From NCBI GenBank assembly GCA_047967505.1, contig CM106540.1: DNA of 64,000 nt; one strand, given 5' to 3'. Under the pieces are notes generated by a model, which worked only from the letters and a program-made list of their open reading frames with translations, was not told where the DNA came from and made no database searches. The position numbers and the translations under genes were made by a program. This document shows positions 11,301 through 21,680 of this stretch, in pieces. This DNA is from Dipteris shenzhenensis. Taxonomy: Eukaryota; Polypodiophyta; Polypodiopsida; Gleicheniales. The stretch's first letter is position 1, and each line of letters opens with the position of its first letter.

Positions 11301-12419
11301 AAGCTGAAGAAGAGTCTCTATGGTCTTAAGCAAGCACCTAGAGAATGGTATCAGAAGTTTGATGCTTTCATTCGGTCCCAGGGTTTTAGAAGGAGTGAAA
11401 TTGATCACTGCCTCTACACTAAAAGGGCTAAGGATAATAGCCTGATAATCTTGGCACTATATGTGGATGATATGCTATTGGCTAGCAAGAATACTTATGA
11501 GCTAGATGCTTTAAAGGCCAAGTTGCATGAGGCCTTTGATATGAAGGATTTGGGACTTGCAGGTCATATTCTTAGTATGCGCATCACGTGTGATCGGAGT
11601 AGGAAACTCTTTTGGCTTTCACAAAAAGAGTATGTTACAAAAGTATTGCAGCGTTTCAATATGGAGGGGGGGAAGGCAGTGAGTACTCCATTGCCTCCAT
11701 ATGTGAAACTGAGTCATACAGATAGTCCCAAATCAGATGAGGAGAGGGCCATGATGGCCAAGGTTCCTTATGCATCAGCAGTTGGGAGTCTTATGTATGC
11801 TATGATAGCTACTAGACCAGACATTGCATTTGTAGTGGGAGTTGTTAGCCGGTATATGGCTAATCCAGGAAAGAGGCATTGGGAGGCAGTTAAGTGCATC
11901 ATGAGGTACATGAAGGGTACCAAGGAGATGTGCATCTACTTTGGTAAAGGAGACATGCGTGTACTTGGGTACATAGATTCAGACTATGCAAGGCATGTGG
12001 ATAGTAGGAGATCCACTTCTGGTTATGTGTTCACCTTTTTAGGTGGTGCAGTGTCGTGGATGTCTCGTGCACAGAAGTGCATTGCTTTGTCTACCACAGA
12101 GGCTGAGTATGTTGCAGCCACAGAGGGTTGCAAGGAGGCTATATGGCTTGATCGGTTAGTGGGAGATTTGGGGATTCATATAGGTGTACCGACATTGCAT
12201 AGTGATTCCATGAGTGCTATTCAGCTAGCACGGAATCCGGTCTTTCATGCAAAGACCAAACACATTGAGGTCAGGTACTATTTCATCAGGGAGGTACTTG
12301 AGGACAAGTGCATAGAGCTTGTCAAGGTTCATACAGATGATAACTCTGCAGATATGCTGACAAAGAGTCTACCTAGTCAGCGGTTTGAGTATTATCATGT
12401 ATTGATGGGCATTGGATAG
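8352..12419 (+). pseudogene. Copia gag-pol polyprotein with four in-frame stops
   Basis: A single frame of 1,356 codons. Gag (8352-9150) starts MASSSTSEKEFF and has a zinc knuckle CYHCGKKGHMKKDC near 9055. Protease has DSGASFHVT near 9313, followed by the integrase zinc finger HCRLGHMS…CEHC and the DDE core (VHSDVCGPM, TDNGGEY). RT has WVYKMK, ARLVAKGFKQ, QVDVKIAFLHGDL, LYGLKQAPREWY and YVDDMLLA. RNase H has DSDYARHVDSRRS, STTEAEY and HAKTKHIEVR. It ends GIG at 12419. Stops are TAG 8988, TAA about 9153 and adjacent TAG-TAA at about 10636. All four can be read as C-to-T changes of Gln codons, and there is no frameshift. I chose the ATG at 8352 because MASSS is also the gag start in the inverted copy. 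Confidence 0.92.
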
Positions 12420-12460
12420 TATGCTCACTAGTTGTTCTCTCTTAAAGGCACATTGTCCTT

Positions 12461-12472
12461 TAAGTGGGAGGT
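12461..12472 (+). other. Polypurine tract of Copia 6707-12653
   Basis: taagtgggaggt lies immediately before the 3' LTR start (TGTGGGGG at 12473). It is the expected primer site for plus-strand synthesis. Confidence 0.85.
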
Positions 12473-12653
12473 TGTGGGGGTTAAAGGTCACTGTGCCTTA
12501 ACCCCGATTATGTACAATACTCAAACACATATATAAATGAATGAAAAAGAAGATTAGGGTGGTTCTGCACCCACCAAAACTTGTGTGGCTCTCTGTCTCC
12601 CTCTCTCTCTCTCTCTCCTTCTTCCGTTCTTGCTTCCGTTGAGAGCACTCTCA
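12473..12653 (+). repeat. 3' LTR of Copia 6707-12653
   Basis: 181 bp, same length as the 5' LTR. Visible differences are CCCCGATT against CCCCGGTT, TTCTGCACC against TTCTACACC, and TTCCGTTC against TTCCATTC. It is followed by the target duplicate tcctc. Confidence 0.95.
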
Positions 12654-12690
12654 TCCTCTTCATGCTTATGTTGTGATTTTATAAGTATAG

Positions 12691-13976
12691 ATGGAAGGGA
12701 CGAGTGGAAGCTCGTCCGATGATGCGCCAATGCCCAGGAGCACGAAGTGGCTTATGGAGAGGTTATACTATCATTGCACTCATTGCAAGCGAGAAGTACG
12801 ACATCAACGTCATATTATCATGCGCCACTTGTGGATGTATGGGGAGGAGCCGGAACCAGTACCCCCCGTTGGTGTTGCACATGTTGATGGATCATCGGTA
12901 AGTCAAAGCTATTTAAGTTCACAATCTTATTGTATACCAGGAAATAGATCTTATATTTACATGAAATCTTAAAACAGGATGAGGAGGGTGACGAGGGTAC
13001 ACATATACCTTCTCACTTTCAACAAGACTATAGTCTCCCGGATGACGACGAGGGTATGGTCGACATGATGGATTCCATTTTTAGGGGCACTACATCCCAC
13101 GTACACGTGATGTCAGAGTCTGAGGTCAAAATGCGAGAGTTGCAATCAACACAATTGTACGAGTGTGCTAGGATGTCTAAACTACGTGCTTGTCTCTCAA
13201 TCTTGAATCTACAAGTACAGTATGGGTGGTCGGATACAAGTGTCTCGGCCTTAATGAGGTTAGCCCTTGCATTAATTTAACTCATTATTTGGATATTGTT
13301 TGTTTTGAGAATCATCATTTGGATAGTGTCTTTGTCATAGGTTGCTCTAGAAGATGTTGCTTGCACCAGATACCATGCCCGCATCAAGAGATGAAGCGAA
13401 AAAGATGCTAACAACGGTGGGTATGGATTATGATACCATCCATGCTTGTCGTAATGATTGTATTCTCTTTCGTCGTGAGCATGGAGATTTGGCTAGTTGT
13501 CCAAAGTGTGGGGAACAATGATATAGAGATGACTTGCAGGGTGAGCGGATACCGATGAAGGTCTTAAGACACTTTCCCATCATTGCAAGAATACAACACA
13601 TGTTTCGATGCAAATCCATAGCGGAGTTGATGACATGGCATGCATCTCATCGGTCCACTGATCACACATTGAGGATTCCCGCAGATTGTGCAGCTTGGAA
13701 GCACATAGATAATCAGTGGCTGGACTTTGCGAGGGAGCCATGCAACTTACATCTTGGGCTAGCCATGGACGGTGTGAATCCTTTCGGGTTATGCTCGACA
13801 TCTTGATCGACATGGCCCATAGTCGTGGTGAATTACAATATCCCACCATGGCTAACAATAAAAAAGGGACACCTCATGCTTGCACTACTTGTGCCAGGAA
13901 AGTACAAGGCAAAAAACATGGATGTGTACATGGCACCTTTGATAGAGGAGTTACAGATATTATGGAGAGGAGTGCA
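12691..13976 (+). pseudogene. CACTA TNP2-like transposase, three exons, truncated
   Basis: Exons are 12691-12897, 12978-13258 and 13341-about 13976. The introns are GT-AG (GTAAGT…AACAG and GTTAGC…CATAG) and the junctions keep one frame. Exon 1 encodes a zinc-finger-like start (YYHCTHCKREV…HLWMYGEE). Exon 3 holds the Transposase_21/TNP2 core: IHACRNDCILFRREHGD…CPKCGEQ, LRHFPIIARIQHMF, KSIAELMTWH, AMDGVNPFG, YNIPPWLTIKKGHLML, PLIEELQILW. Stops in exon 3 are TAG at about 13348, TGA about 13519 and TGA 13804. The two TGA codons look like CGA-to-TGA changes. The gene is cut at about 13977 by a junction with an inverted Copia remnant, so the C-terminal part is absent. With the gene at 4357-5888 it would make up a CACTA element. 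Confidence 0.85.
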
Positions 13977-13980
13977 GGTC

Positions 13981-14277
13981 TTTAATATTTCTAGTTTCCT
14001 TTTCATAAGTGGCACATAGTTTCTTCCACTCATTTACTAGTGTGAAATAAACTGACTCTGCAAGATGAAGTCTAATAGTAGATTTTGCTAATGCATCCAA
14101 CTCATTCCAATCATCCTCAGACATATTTGTAGGCTTAGCTTCAATCCCTACCAAGGGTTTAATCTACTTCTTTTGAATAAGCACATCCTTTATTTGTTCT
14201 TTCCACAAAGAAAAGTTTGTCCCATCAAACTTTTTAATGCTAAAAAACTCCTTTTCAGACATGGAAGAGGATGCCAT
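13981..14277 (-). pseudogene. Gag N-terminus of the inverted Copia remnant
   Basis: It starts MASSSMSEKEFFSIKK at 14277, parallel to the gag of the intact relative. A stop replaces a codon in IQKK*IKPL. An internal deletion removes about six codons (VNE-WKKL against VNEQTMEDLWKKL). The frame ends at the junction near 13981, so there is no functional product. Confidence 0.85.
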
Positions 14278-15702
14278 GATGCAAATGAAGCAAAAATCCC
14301 AAATGCTAGTGCCTACAAGAGAGAATCACACCAAATACCAGGTGCACCCAAATGTGTATGCCACAATAGAGTGAAATATCACCAAAACTCATGTCTCAAA
14401 GCATCTGACTCATGTGCATATACTATGCATCCATATGAGAAAATCTGGCCCAAAAGAAAATGCCAACTGCAATGGCAATCCAAAATGCCAATAAGTGCCA
14501 AATGACTCAAGCATAAACACCGTCCATTGGCATATGCATTAATAATATCTCATCCAAGAGATCATAGCACTATCAGTGCATCACCTGCAATGTGTCAAAG
14601 CTGTCCCTCAGCATAAAATAGCATCCATGTGCAAAGCGTCCATAAAAATAGCATCCCACAAGGCAATTTGGGCCTATCAGTGCATCCAATAAGGACCGCA
14701 ATGCATCCAAATGACTTATAAATCATCCATTGCAACCCAATGCACACCACGAATGAGCGCACACTGCTCAAACTGCAACTAGAGTGATCTGCATAAGGTA
14801 TGCTCAAGAAATCATAGTCCCATGGTAATGACCGCTTCTGAAAATAGAACCTGAGATGCCTCAAAACATGGGCGCCATTGCATAATCGGACTCAGCAAGA
14901 AAATCTGCAAATATCTCTTTTCTGTCGAAACTCCAAAATCCCAACCGATGAGTGAGAAATGGGAGTCAACACTTATCCACTGCCATGTGGCATAAATCTA
15001 AGGTTTAAAAACCTTAGAATGAAAAATGCATAATAGAGAGATGAAATCGAATACACAGAGATCTATAACTCTAAAAATCCTCCACCCAATCGCGTAAGAA
15101 CTGATAGGTAGGGGTTTTTGGGCGTCCGGAATGCAATGGGATAGACGGTTTTGGAAACCGTGGTTTCAATCACTGGGTCCAACACACGAACTGAAAAACG
15201 TTTTTGGAAATAGAGCTATTTGTAAACTCCACCGGAGTGCGAATGATGAGCAACATAGAAGTTTTAGGACCTCCTAAGTCCACCGGAACTGACAGATCTG
15301 CAAATGGTTGCTCCAAACTTGAGTTCCAACACTTGAGCAGAAAAACGCAGAAACTGACACAATGAGTCAAAAATCCAATGAAATGATCCCAGATTCAAGA
15401 ATGAAGGTGTTTCCAAGCTCCTGAAGTGAAGTGGACACCAAAAACAAGCAATAGTTTCCTCTACAAGTCAATACGGAGTCTCTGTCATCGAACGAAATAG
15501 GGAAAAGCTCAAAAAATGACTTTTTCTTTGAAAACACTTAACAAGCTCTCAAAACCACTTCGCAAAACCAAAGTGACTTTTCCAAAGGTTCGTCCAAGGT
15601 CTCTACACACTCGAATGTAAGTAAAGTCACCCACAAAGCTTCTCCTTCCTCCCACAGAGCTGCTGAGCTTCAAGCATTCACGCATGCTCAGCTAGATCAC
15701 CC

Positions 15703-15716
15703 GGGCTTTGATACCA
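15703..15716 (-). other. Primer binding site of the inverted Copia remnant
   Basis: On the - strand TGGTATCAAAGCCC, 2 bp inside the LTR. This is the same spacing as in the relative at 6890, with one change. Confidence 0.8.
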
Positions 15717-15718
15717 GT

Positions 15719-15889
15719 TGAGAGTGCTCTCAACGAAAGTAAGAACGGAAGAGGGAGAGAGAGAAACAGAGAGCCACACAAGTTTTGGCGGGTGCAGAAC
15801 CACCCTAATCTTCTTTTTCATTCATTTATATATGTGTTTGAGTATTGTACATAACCGGGGTAAAGGCACAGTGACCTTTAACCCCCACA
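15719..15889 (-). repeat. 5' LTR of the inverted Copia remnant
   Basis: About 171 bp, matching the LTRs of the 6707 family from TGTGGGGGTTAAAGG to GAGCACTCTCA on the - strand. The CT block is shortened and there are a few substitutions. Confidence 0.9.
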
Positions 15890-17070
15890 ATTATCTCACC
15901 AATGGGGTTTTGCATTTTTTTATCATCCCCTTATTTAGTGGTTTAGTAGAATGTGACTCTACAAATGGAGTGATAGAGTTTTCTTCTAATATTGTCCTCT
16001 TTATCAAGTTATCATCTAAGTTATTCTAACTTAAAGTATTTCTCAAAGGATGTGAAATCTTGATTGATCAAAAGATCATGGAGATGATGGTTTCTTAAAC
16101 GTAATAGGAAGCATGGAACCCATTGTACATATCTAAGCCTCTCAAGTTCATCACATCTTGAGTTTAGCTATTCATCCTTGCAATATAGGCCCTAAGTCAT
16201 TCCTTAAGCTTCTACTATATACTATAAATGTTATAAATGTGGGTGCTTGCACTGCATTAAGGGCCATTGGGAGGAAAACCCACTTCAAAGGCTTCTTTTA
16301 GAGATGCAAAGATGCACTTTTTTAATGAAAAAGGCATGCAAGATTTTCCCAAAACCCAAAGACCAGCTTGATAGTGGTAGAATTATTGAAAATTACACTT
16401 CATTGCAGATTATTTCTCTTATACAACTCTAAAATGAGGGAAAGACCACTAAATAAGTGGAATAATTTATCATCATTCTTATGAATGTATTAGGTGTTGC
16501 AGTCAATGGTGGCTTTGGAGTAGACATCATTCCATAGTTGTAACTTGTAGTCAATAAGCTAAAGCTCAATAATATGTAGTCAATAGGTTAAAGCTCAAGA
16601 ATAAGAATATAGGCAATTTTCTCTTTGGTTTTCAATAAACTTTGGTGAATTTTACACCATGGAAAACTATATATGGCCTTCTCATCAATGGGCATTGGAT
16701 TTTCGTAGCTTCCTTTATTTTTGCCATGCATTTAGGGTCAACATTAGCTTGGGTGTAGCCAATGGCAAAACTATTTTCAGGGCCATTTTGGGGCCGCGAC
16801 GCAATGCGCTTCTTGGTGAATATTTGAATTTTGCGCGGACCTTTGCTCTCGCCAAAAATTTTCCTAATGTCATGAAGGTGCATTGGCATAATAATGAGAT
16901 GCAATCTATTCGTTCAAAACACCACATAGCTTAACACATGGCATCTCTCCACTACTTTATGTAGCACAGTCTGTGGCCTATGCCGCCTGATCACTTATTA
17001 TTGCACAGCCTTTTGCTGTAGCTTTGCCACCTATCACTGGGCATGCATCCATGCAGATCATTAAAATTGA
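15890..17070. other. Gene-poor stretch, nothing recognised
   Basis: Short open frames occur on both strands (for example 16247-16432 and 16659-16934 on +), but none matches a family I know. A CYKCG…CIKGH pattern near 16222-16265 vaguely recalls a zinc knuckle and is not convincing. Confidence 0.4.
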
Positions 17071-17076
17071 AGGTTG

Positions 17077-17400
17077 GCTCGGAGAGACCACTGTGTTGGT
17101 TCTTGTTGTAATAATTAGACACAATCTATCATTCTGAATAGTGCCACAACATCGTCTCTGGCTTGACCACCTGTCATCATGCAGCCTTTTGCTCGGAGAG
17201 ACCACCGTGTTGGTTCTTGTTGTAATAATTAGACACAATCTATCATTCTGAATAGTGCCACAACGTCGTCTCTGGCCTGACCACCTGTCATCATGCAGCC
17301 TTTTGCCACTTCTTTGCTCGCATCCCATGCAAGCCATAGGTTGGCTTAGAGAGACCACTGCACTAGTTTCTGGCATAATAATGAGAAACAATCTATCATT
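17077..17400. repeat. 114-bp tandem repeat, two good copies and one diverged
   Basis: The unit beginning gctcggagagaccac starts at 17077 and again at 17191, nearly identical. A diverged third copy follows around 17330-17400 (gcttagagagaccactgc), and related pieces occur at 17000-17040 and 17460-17490. No coding function seen. Confidence 0.8.
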
Positions 17401-17614
17401 CTAATCATCGTCTTAGTGTAGTCTCTAGCATGACCACTTGTCATTTCCCATAATTCAAGGTTATCTTGGAGAGACCACTGCACTAGTTCTTAGAGTTATA
17501 GCTCTGTTACCTATTTTACGTATTACAGGAGGAGATCTATGAAAGCCACTACGCTGGTTCTTGGAGTTATATATTTGTGTACCAAGAAAAATGTATTCCA
17601 TTGTGCAACAAAGC

Positions 17615-17780
17615 AAAATGCAATTGATGATATGGCCCTTGAGGGGTCCCCTTGAGGGCCAAGGGCCATATCTATGTGCATTATACAATATCTAGTATGC
17701 CACTGGACAAAAATGGCATGTCAATATGGCCCTTGCCCCTAAAGGGGACCCCTCAAGGGCCATATTGTCAATTGCATTTT
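17615..17780. mobile_element. Foldback (MITE-like) element
   Basis: The left arm (17615-17655) and right arm (17741-17780) are near-perfect inverted repeats of about 38 bp, with aatgcaattga at the outside and tatggcccttgaggggtcc inside. An inner imperfect dyad (ggccaagggcc) and a short spacer lie between them. It has the size and shape of a foldback or MITE-type element. I see no clear target duplication, and a simple hairpin is the alternative. Confidence 0.55.
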
Positions 17781-18640
17781 TTGAAAGTTTAATTGTATTT
17801 TTCTAGATGTATCTCCATGCAACCACAACGGTGGGGTCATTGGAATTATTTTAGCGCTATTTTGGTCATAAACCAAGGAAATTATAGTCCATCTTTTCTT
17901 GTATTTTAGTCCTTATCACAACAAATAGAAATGATGGCAAAAGTGCAATTTATCGAGTGAAAATTGAGCAAAATAGATTACAATGTACATTTATGTCCAA
18001 TAATAATTTATATAAAAATTATTAACTTATACCGAACAAAAATTGAACAGGTTTATAAAAACTCGGCAATTGCTAAGAGCCTTAAACAAGATATTATAGG
18101 TAGCAGCCATAACCATTCAAATACAAATATAAAAGTTAACAAGAGTGCATGCTGAGAGCCTCAAATTAAACAAAAAGAGATTACATAAATGCCCTATGCA
18201 CGTTTTTTGCTTGGGAGTGTGGGTGCATACAAGATTGCTATGTAGAGAATGCCATTTGTCATTGCCCAGATCAAACGTGTCTACCTACTATAGCTATGTA
18301 CAATGAGAAAGTAAATGCTGCAACTCAATTGGCCATTTGGGAAAAAGATCTTAAAGACAAGGAGCTCAAATTGAAGAAGGCCAAGACCTAACCTGATTGC
18401 GAGGAAAAGCAGCCTGAAGGGAGGAACCAGCCCCCTTCAGGAAAGGAGCAAGAAGGGCTGAGCATGGAACTAGGAAGCTCAAATCCAGGAAAGAGGAAGA
18501 ACATGAAGGGAAGGGCTGGCATGAAGGGAAGGAGTCTTTGAGATTGTAATCTATGTAATTTGTGTGTAATCTATTGAATTGTTTATCTTCTCCAGAGTTT
18601 ACTTGGGTAATGTTTTCTCAGCTAAGTGACTAGATAGTGT
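17781..18640. other. Gene-poor stretch with a short Lys-rich frame
   Basis: Nothing firmly recognised. A + strand frame near 18298-18390 reads LAIWEKDLKDKELKLKK and continues through a stop into a Gly/Lys-rich segment to 18542. It looks like the remains of a charged, coiled-coil protein but has no identifiable family. Confidence 0.3.
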
Positions 18641-18659
18641 CCTTTGAGCCACACCAGCA

Positions 18660-18840
18660 CGGTGATAATAATGAGATGAAAGATTTTGATTTGACACGTA
18701 ATGTGAGACGAAATATTTTGATTAGATCGCTAATGTGAGATTGAAATATTTTGATTAGTGAACTAATGTGAGACGAAAGATTTCAATTAGATAACTAATG
18801 TGAGATGAAAGATTTAGATTAGATAAGTAACATGACACTG
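18660..18840. repeat. About 34-bp minisatellite (taatgtgagacgaaa…gatta)
   Basis: About five imperfect units containing ctaatgtgagacgaaagattt and gattagat. Divergence between units indicates an old array. Confidence 0.75.
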
Positions 18841-19888
18841 AAGAATGAGAAGGCCGGGCTCAATGAAATTTCTCCCTATTTAAGTGCAGTGCAGACACAA
18901 CTAAGAACCTATTACAAAATCTAGCCCCAAAACTATGTACACTGATCCAAAATCGATGCACCGATCCACCTATTACAAATGCTCCAAGACACACAGCATC
19001 TCGTGAGCCACTATAAAGTGTGCTTCTCTTACCAAATCGAGCCTACTAACCTTTCTCATAAACAAAAGAAGGGCTATTGGTGCCATCCTTGGCTCAATAC
19101 TTGGAATGGTATGAGCCATGATATTGGGAAAACCTTGGCTACCCATGGATGGGCTTCACAGAACCACGACGGTATGAGAGACGCCCAACATCTTCTAACC
19201 TTCCATTTTCCCTTCAAGAAAAGGTAAATAGATAGGCATGGAAAGGCCTGGTGACCTTCCAAATAGGTTGGGTCTTAGCCACTACAACTTGGTCTCTGCC
19301 CCTTCATGGCAATCTCCAAATAAAGCACGAATATTGGAAGCCCCCCATTAAGATGTGAATCTGTCATATTATCATCTTCATTGGGTGGCATAAATATTCT
19401 TGCCACCTGTGCTTCATTGTTCTCAATCTTCTTTGCTTCGACTTGGAAGATTGAGATCATTGAAGTAGAAGCCAAGAAGATCGAGATCAATGAAGCACGT
19501 GGCTACCATTCATTTGTTGTTGAATCATAGTTGTCGCTTGATTGGCTCAACCATTACATTTTGGAATAGTAGCCAGATGATGGCTCCATAGGAGAACCAA
19601 AAGAAGGGTGTGATTTGCGTGCTATGCCTCTTCATGGCACCAATTCTATCCATCCTTTTCTAGAAGCCCCTGATTAAGGCCGCTTTCCTTGGCTACACCC
19701 CATCCTGCAACTCCCTTGGTCATGGCTATGGCTGGTGGAGTGTTACAAGATGGACAACCAAGGCAAACAATGGATCTCATGACTTGGGTGGCATTATAAA
19801 GAAGGGTGTCATGATTATAGTGGAAGATTCAACATAAGGGTGGAAGGGGGGTTTGAGAGCATGGAAGGGGGTAGGAGAGGGCTTTTTC
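18841..19888. other. Gene-poor stretch, nothing recognised
   Basis: No frame over 100 codons and no family motif seen on either strand. A local direct repeat (gaagatygagatcaatgaag) occurs near 19444-19495. Confidence 0.4.
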
Positions 19889-20069
19889 TATGGGGGTTAA
19901 AGCCCACTGTACCTTAACCTCGGTTATGTACAATACTCAAACACACATATATATGGATGAAATAGAAGATTAGGGTGCTCTGCACCCACCAAAACTTGTG
20001 TGGCTCCATCTTTTGGCTCTCGCTCTCTCTCACCTATTTCCATTCTGCTTCTATTGTTGAGATCTCTCA
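19889..20069 (+). mobile_element. Diverged LTR related to the Copia-6707 family
   Basis: 181 bp, aligning end to end with the LTR at 6707-6887: TATGGGGGTTAAAG start, CGGTTATGTACAATACTCAAAC core, CACCAAAACTTGTGTGGCTC and a TCTCTCA end. It is followed 2 bp later by a primer site (20072-20084, TGGTATCATAGTG). It is an older 5' end; no Copia coding sequence follows. Confidence 0.85.
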
Positions 20070-20084
20070 ACTGGTATCATAGTG

Positions 20085-21680
20085 TGGTCCGATGGGAATC
20101 GACACAGGGCAACTCAAGATGCTAGAGAGTGCGGCTCCTTCAGGTTGACGTGGCAGTACATTATGTTGTGGGGTCTATTGTTGGAACAGAGGTTCGAGTA
20201 CAATATCAATACTTTGTGGGGCCAAGTTATGGATTGGATCTTGAGCTTGTCTCTCAGCCTCAAATTGAGATTGTTCCTTTTGTACCCATTGTTAAAGTGC
20301 CTGAAAATGAGCCTTCTCCACTTCTGCATTTGGTGTGGAGCTTCTTTTATTTGAGGCTTGGGAGCTGATGTGGATGAGCTTGGCTGCTCATTGCTTGGCG
20401 AAGGTGGAGGCACTTGTGCTCTCTTTCTAAGAAGTCGCTTTGGTTGGATTGGAATGTTAGGGTCCTTGGTGGCCTCTTTCTACTGGCATGTAATTACATT
20501 CAGAGGTTGTGATATTATGCTTGCCGGCCCTAGGCTTTGATGGTCCACCCCAATGTGTAGTAGTGTTTGGATATGCTCCATTAAGGGCTATAGCATAAGC
20601 ATCCACATGTCCATGCATGCACCATCAAGTAGCCACATGTGGCTACCCCATTCCCTAGTAAGGAGGGTTGGGATATAGGCTTGTACTTGTAGCCTCCATA
20701 GACCCTACTTTGATCACATGCAATTGTCATCTTGATATCATTGAGGTTTGAAGGCAAGTGTGATCTCTCTCTCTCTCTCTACAATGATACATACCCACTT
20801 GATAGGTATCACCATAGCATCATATCCATCTACCCTAGTTGGAGCCATAAGTATACTTTCCATTGAATGCAAGGATTCCTCTAGCTTTTCTTTGATAATG
20901 CTAGTGAAGGCAAGACCATGGTTTTATCTTCCACATCATAACATTATAATTGTATAGTTTAGTTCCTATACTCTATGGTGCACATGTATTGGCCATCTTA
21001 AATTGTCATATGCATGCTTTTACACAATCTACTGTCTATGTTTGACATATAAGTGAATCTCAGATTGGTTGAGTCGATAGTATGGGTAACATCTCAACTC
21101 AAAGCTTAACCATGAGTACCAACCTTATGTGGCAAGGATGCAAGATGATACCTAGATAACTAGCCTTGCTCAAAATGAATGTATGGAATTGATATCAATA
21201 TCCAATGCAATCACTATTACCCAAAACCTACAGATGCGAAGTTGGCATAATTGCTTGCGATAGCTATGAATGAATAGATAGAAAGGATCAACTAGCAATA
21301 TACCCATGTAGATAGCATCCACTAGTAATATTGCCATTATACATGCATGCAATATTATGTGTGTGGTAAAAAAAGGCTTGTAATTAGTGGCTGATTTCAC
21401 CTTAGACATAACCTAGTTTTGGCTCCGATACTACCTTGTTTCTCAAAGTTTAAATTCTATATATTTGCTGGGCCCTAGGTGGGTGCCTAGCTTGGGCCAA
21501 GTAATGTTAAGGGTTTGTATGGGGTCTAACCCACCCTGGTTCTTTTTTTCTAAAGGTCACTCTTTCCTTCATTTTATTTGGTAAAAGAAAGGTCTTCATC
21601 TTGTATGAACTTCTAGCGTGAAAGGTGACTTTGTATTCATTGGGAGCGTGACCTTGCCCTTGTACTCATTAGGAGGGAAG
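20085..21680. other. Sequence downstream of the old LTR, no gene recognised
   Basis: A 79-codon frame at 20129-20365 (VPFVPIVKVPENEP) may be leftover element or leader sequence but I cannot place it. The rest holds a (CT)n run near 20764 and no recognisable features. Confidence 0.35.

Larger units (their letters stand above)
6702..12658 (+). mobile_element. Full-length Copia retrotransposon with tcctc target duplication
   Basis: The element spans 6707-12653 (5,947 bp). It has 181-bp LTRs at both ends (TGTGGGGG…CTCTCA), a 5-bp target duplication tcctc at 6702-6706 and 12654-12658, an initiator-tRNA-Met-type primer site at 6890 and a polypurine tract at 12461-12472. I count three substitutions between the LTRs, so the insertion is fairly young. 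The gag-pol reading frame carries only nonsense changes. It has inserted into the 5' leader of the CACTA TNP2 gene, 37 bp before its ATG. Confidence 0.95.
13981..15889 (-). mobile_element. Inverted 5' remnant of the Copia-6707 family
   Basis: Read on the - strand it contains the 5' LTR (15889-15719), primer site (15716-15703), leader and the first about 100 codons of gag. It then breaks off at about 13981 against the TNP2 gene. It is the same family as the element at 6707-12653 but in opposite orientation. The rest of the element, and any target duplication, are missing, so the junction arose by deletion or recombination. Confidence 0.88.

Noticed and set aside
16222-16290. Zinc-knuckle-like CYKCG…CIKGH
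   Set aside because: Spacing does not fit CX2CX4HX4C and there is no gag context.
20082-20540. Frames after the old LTR as a gag gene
   Set aside because: No gag, knuckle or protease motif in any frame; only the LTR and primer site support an element here.
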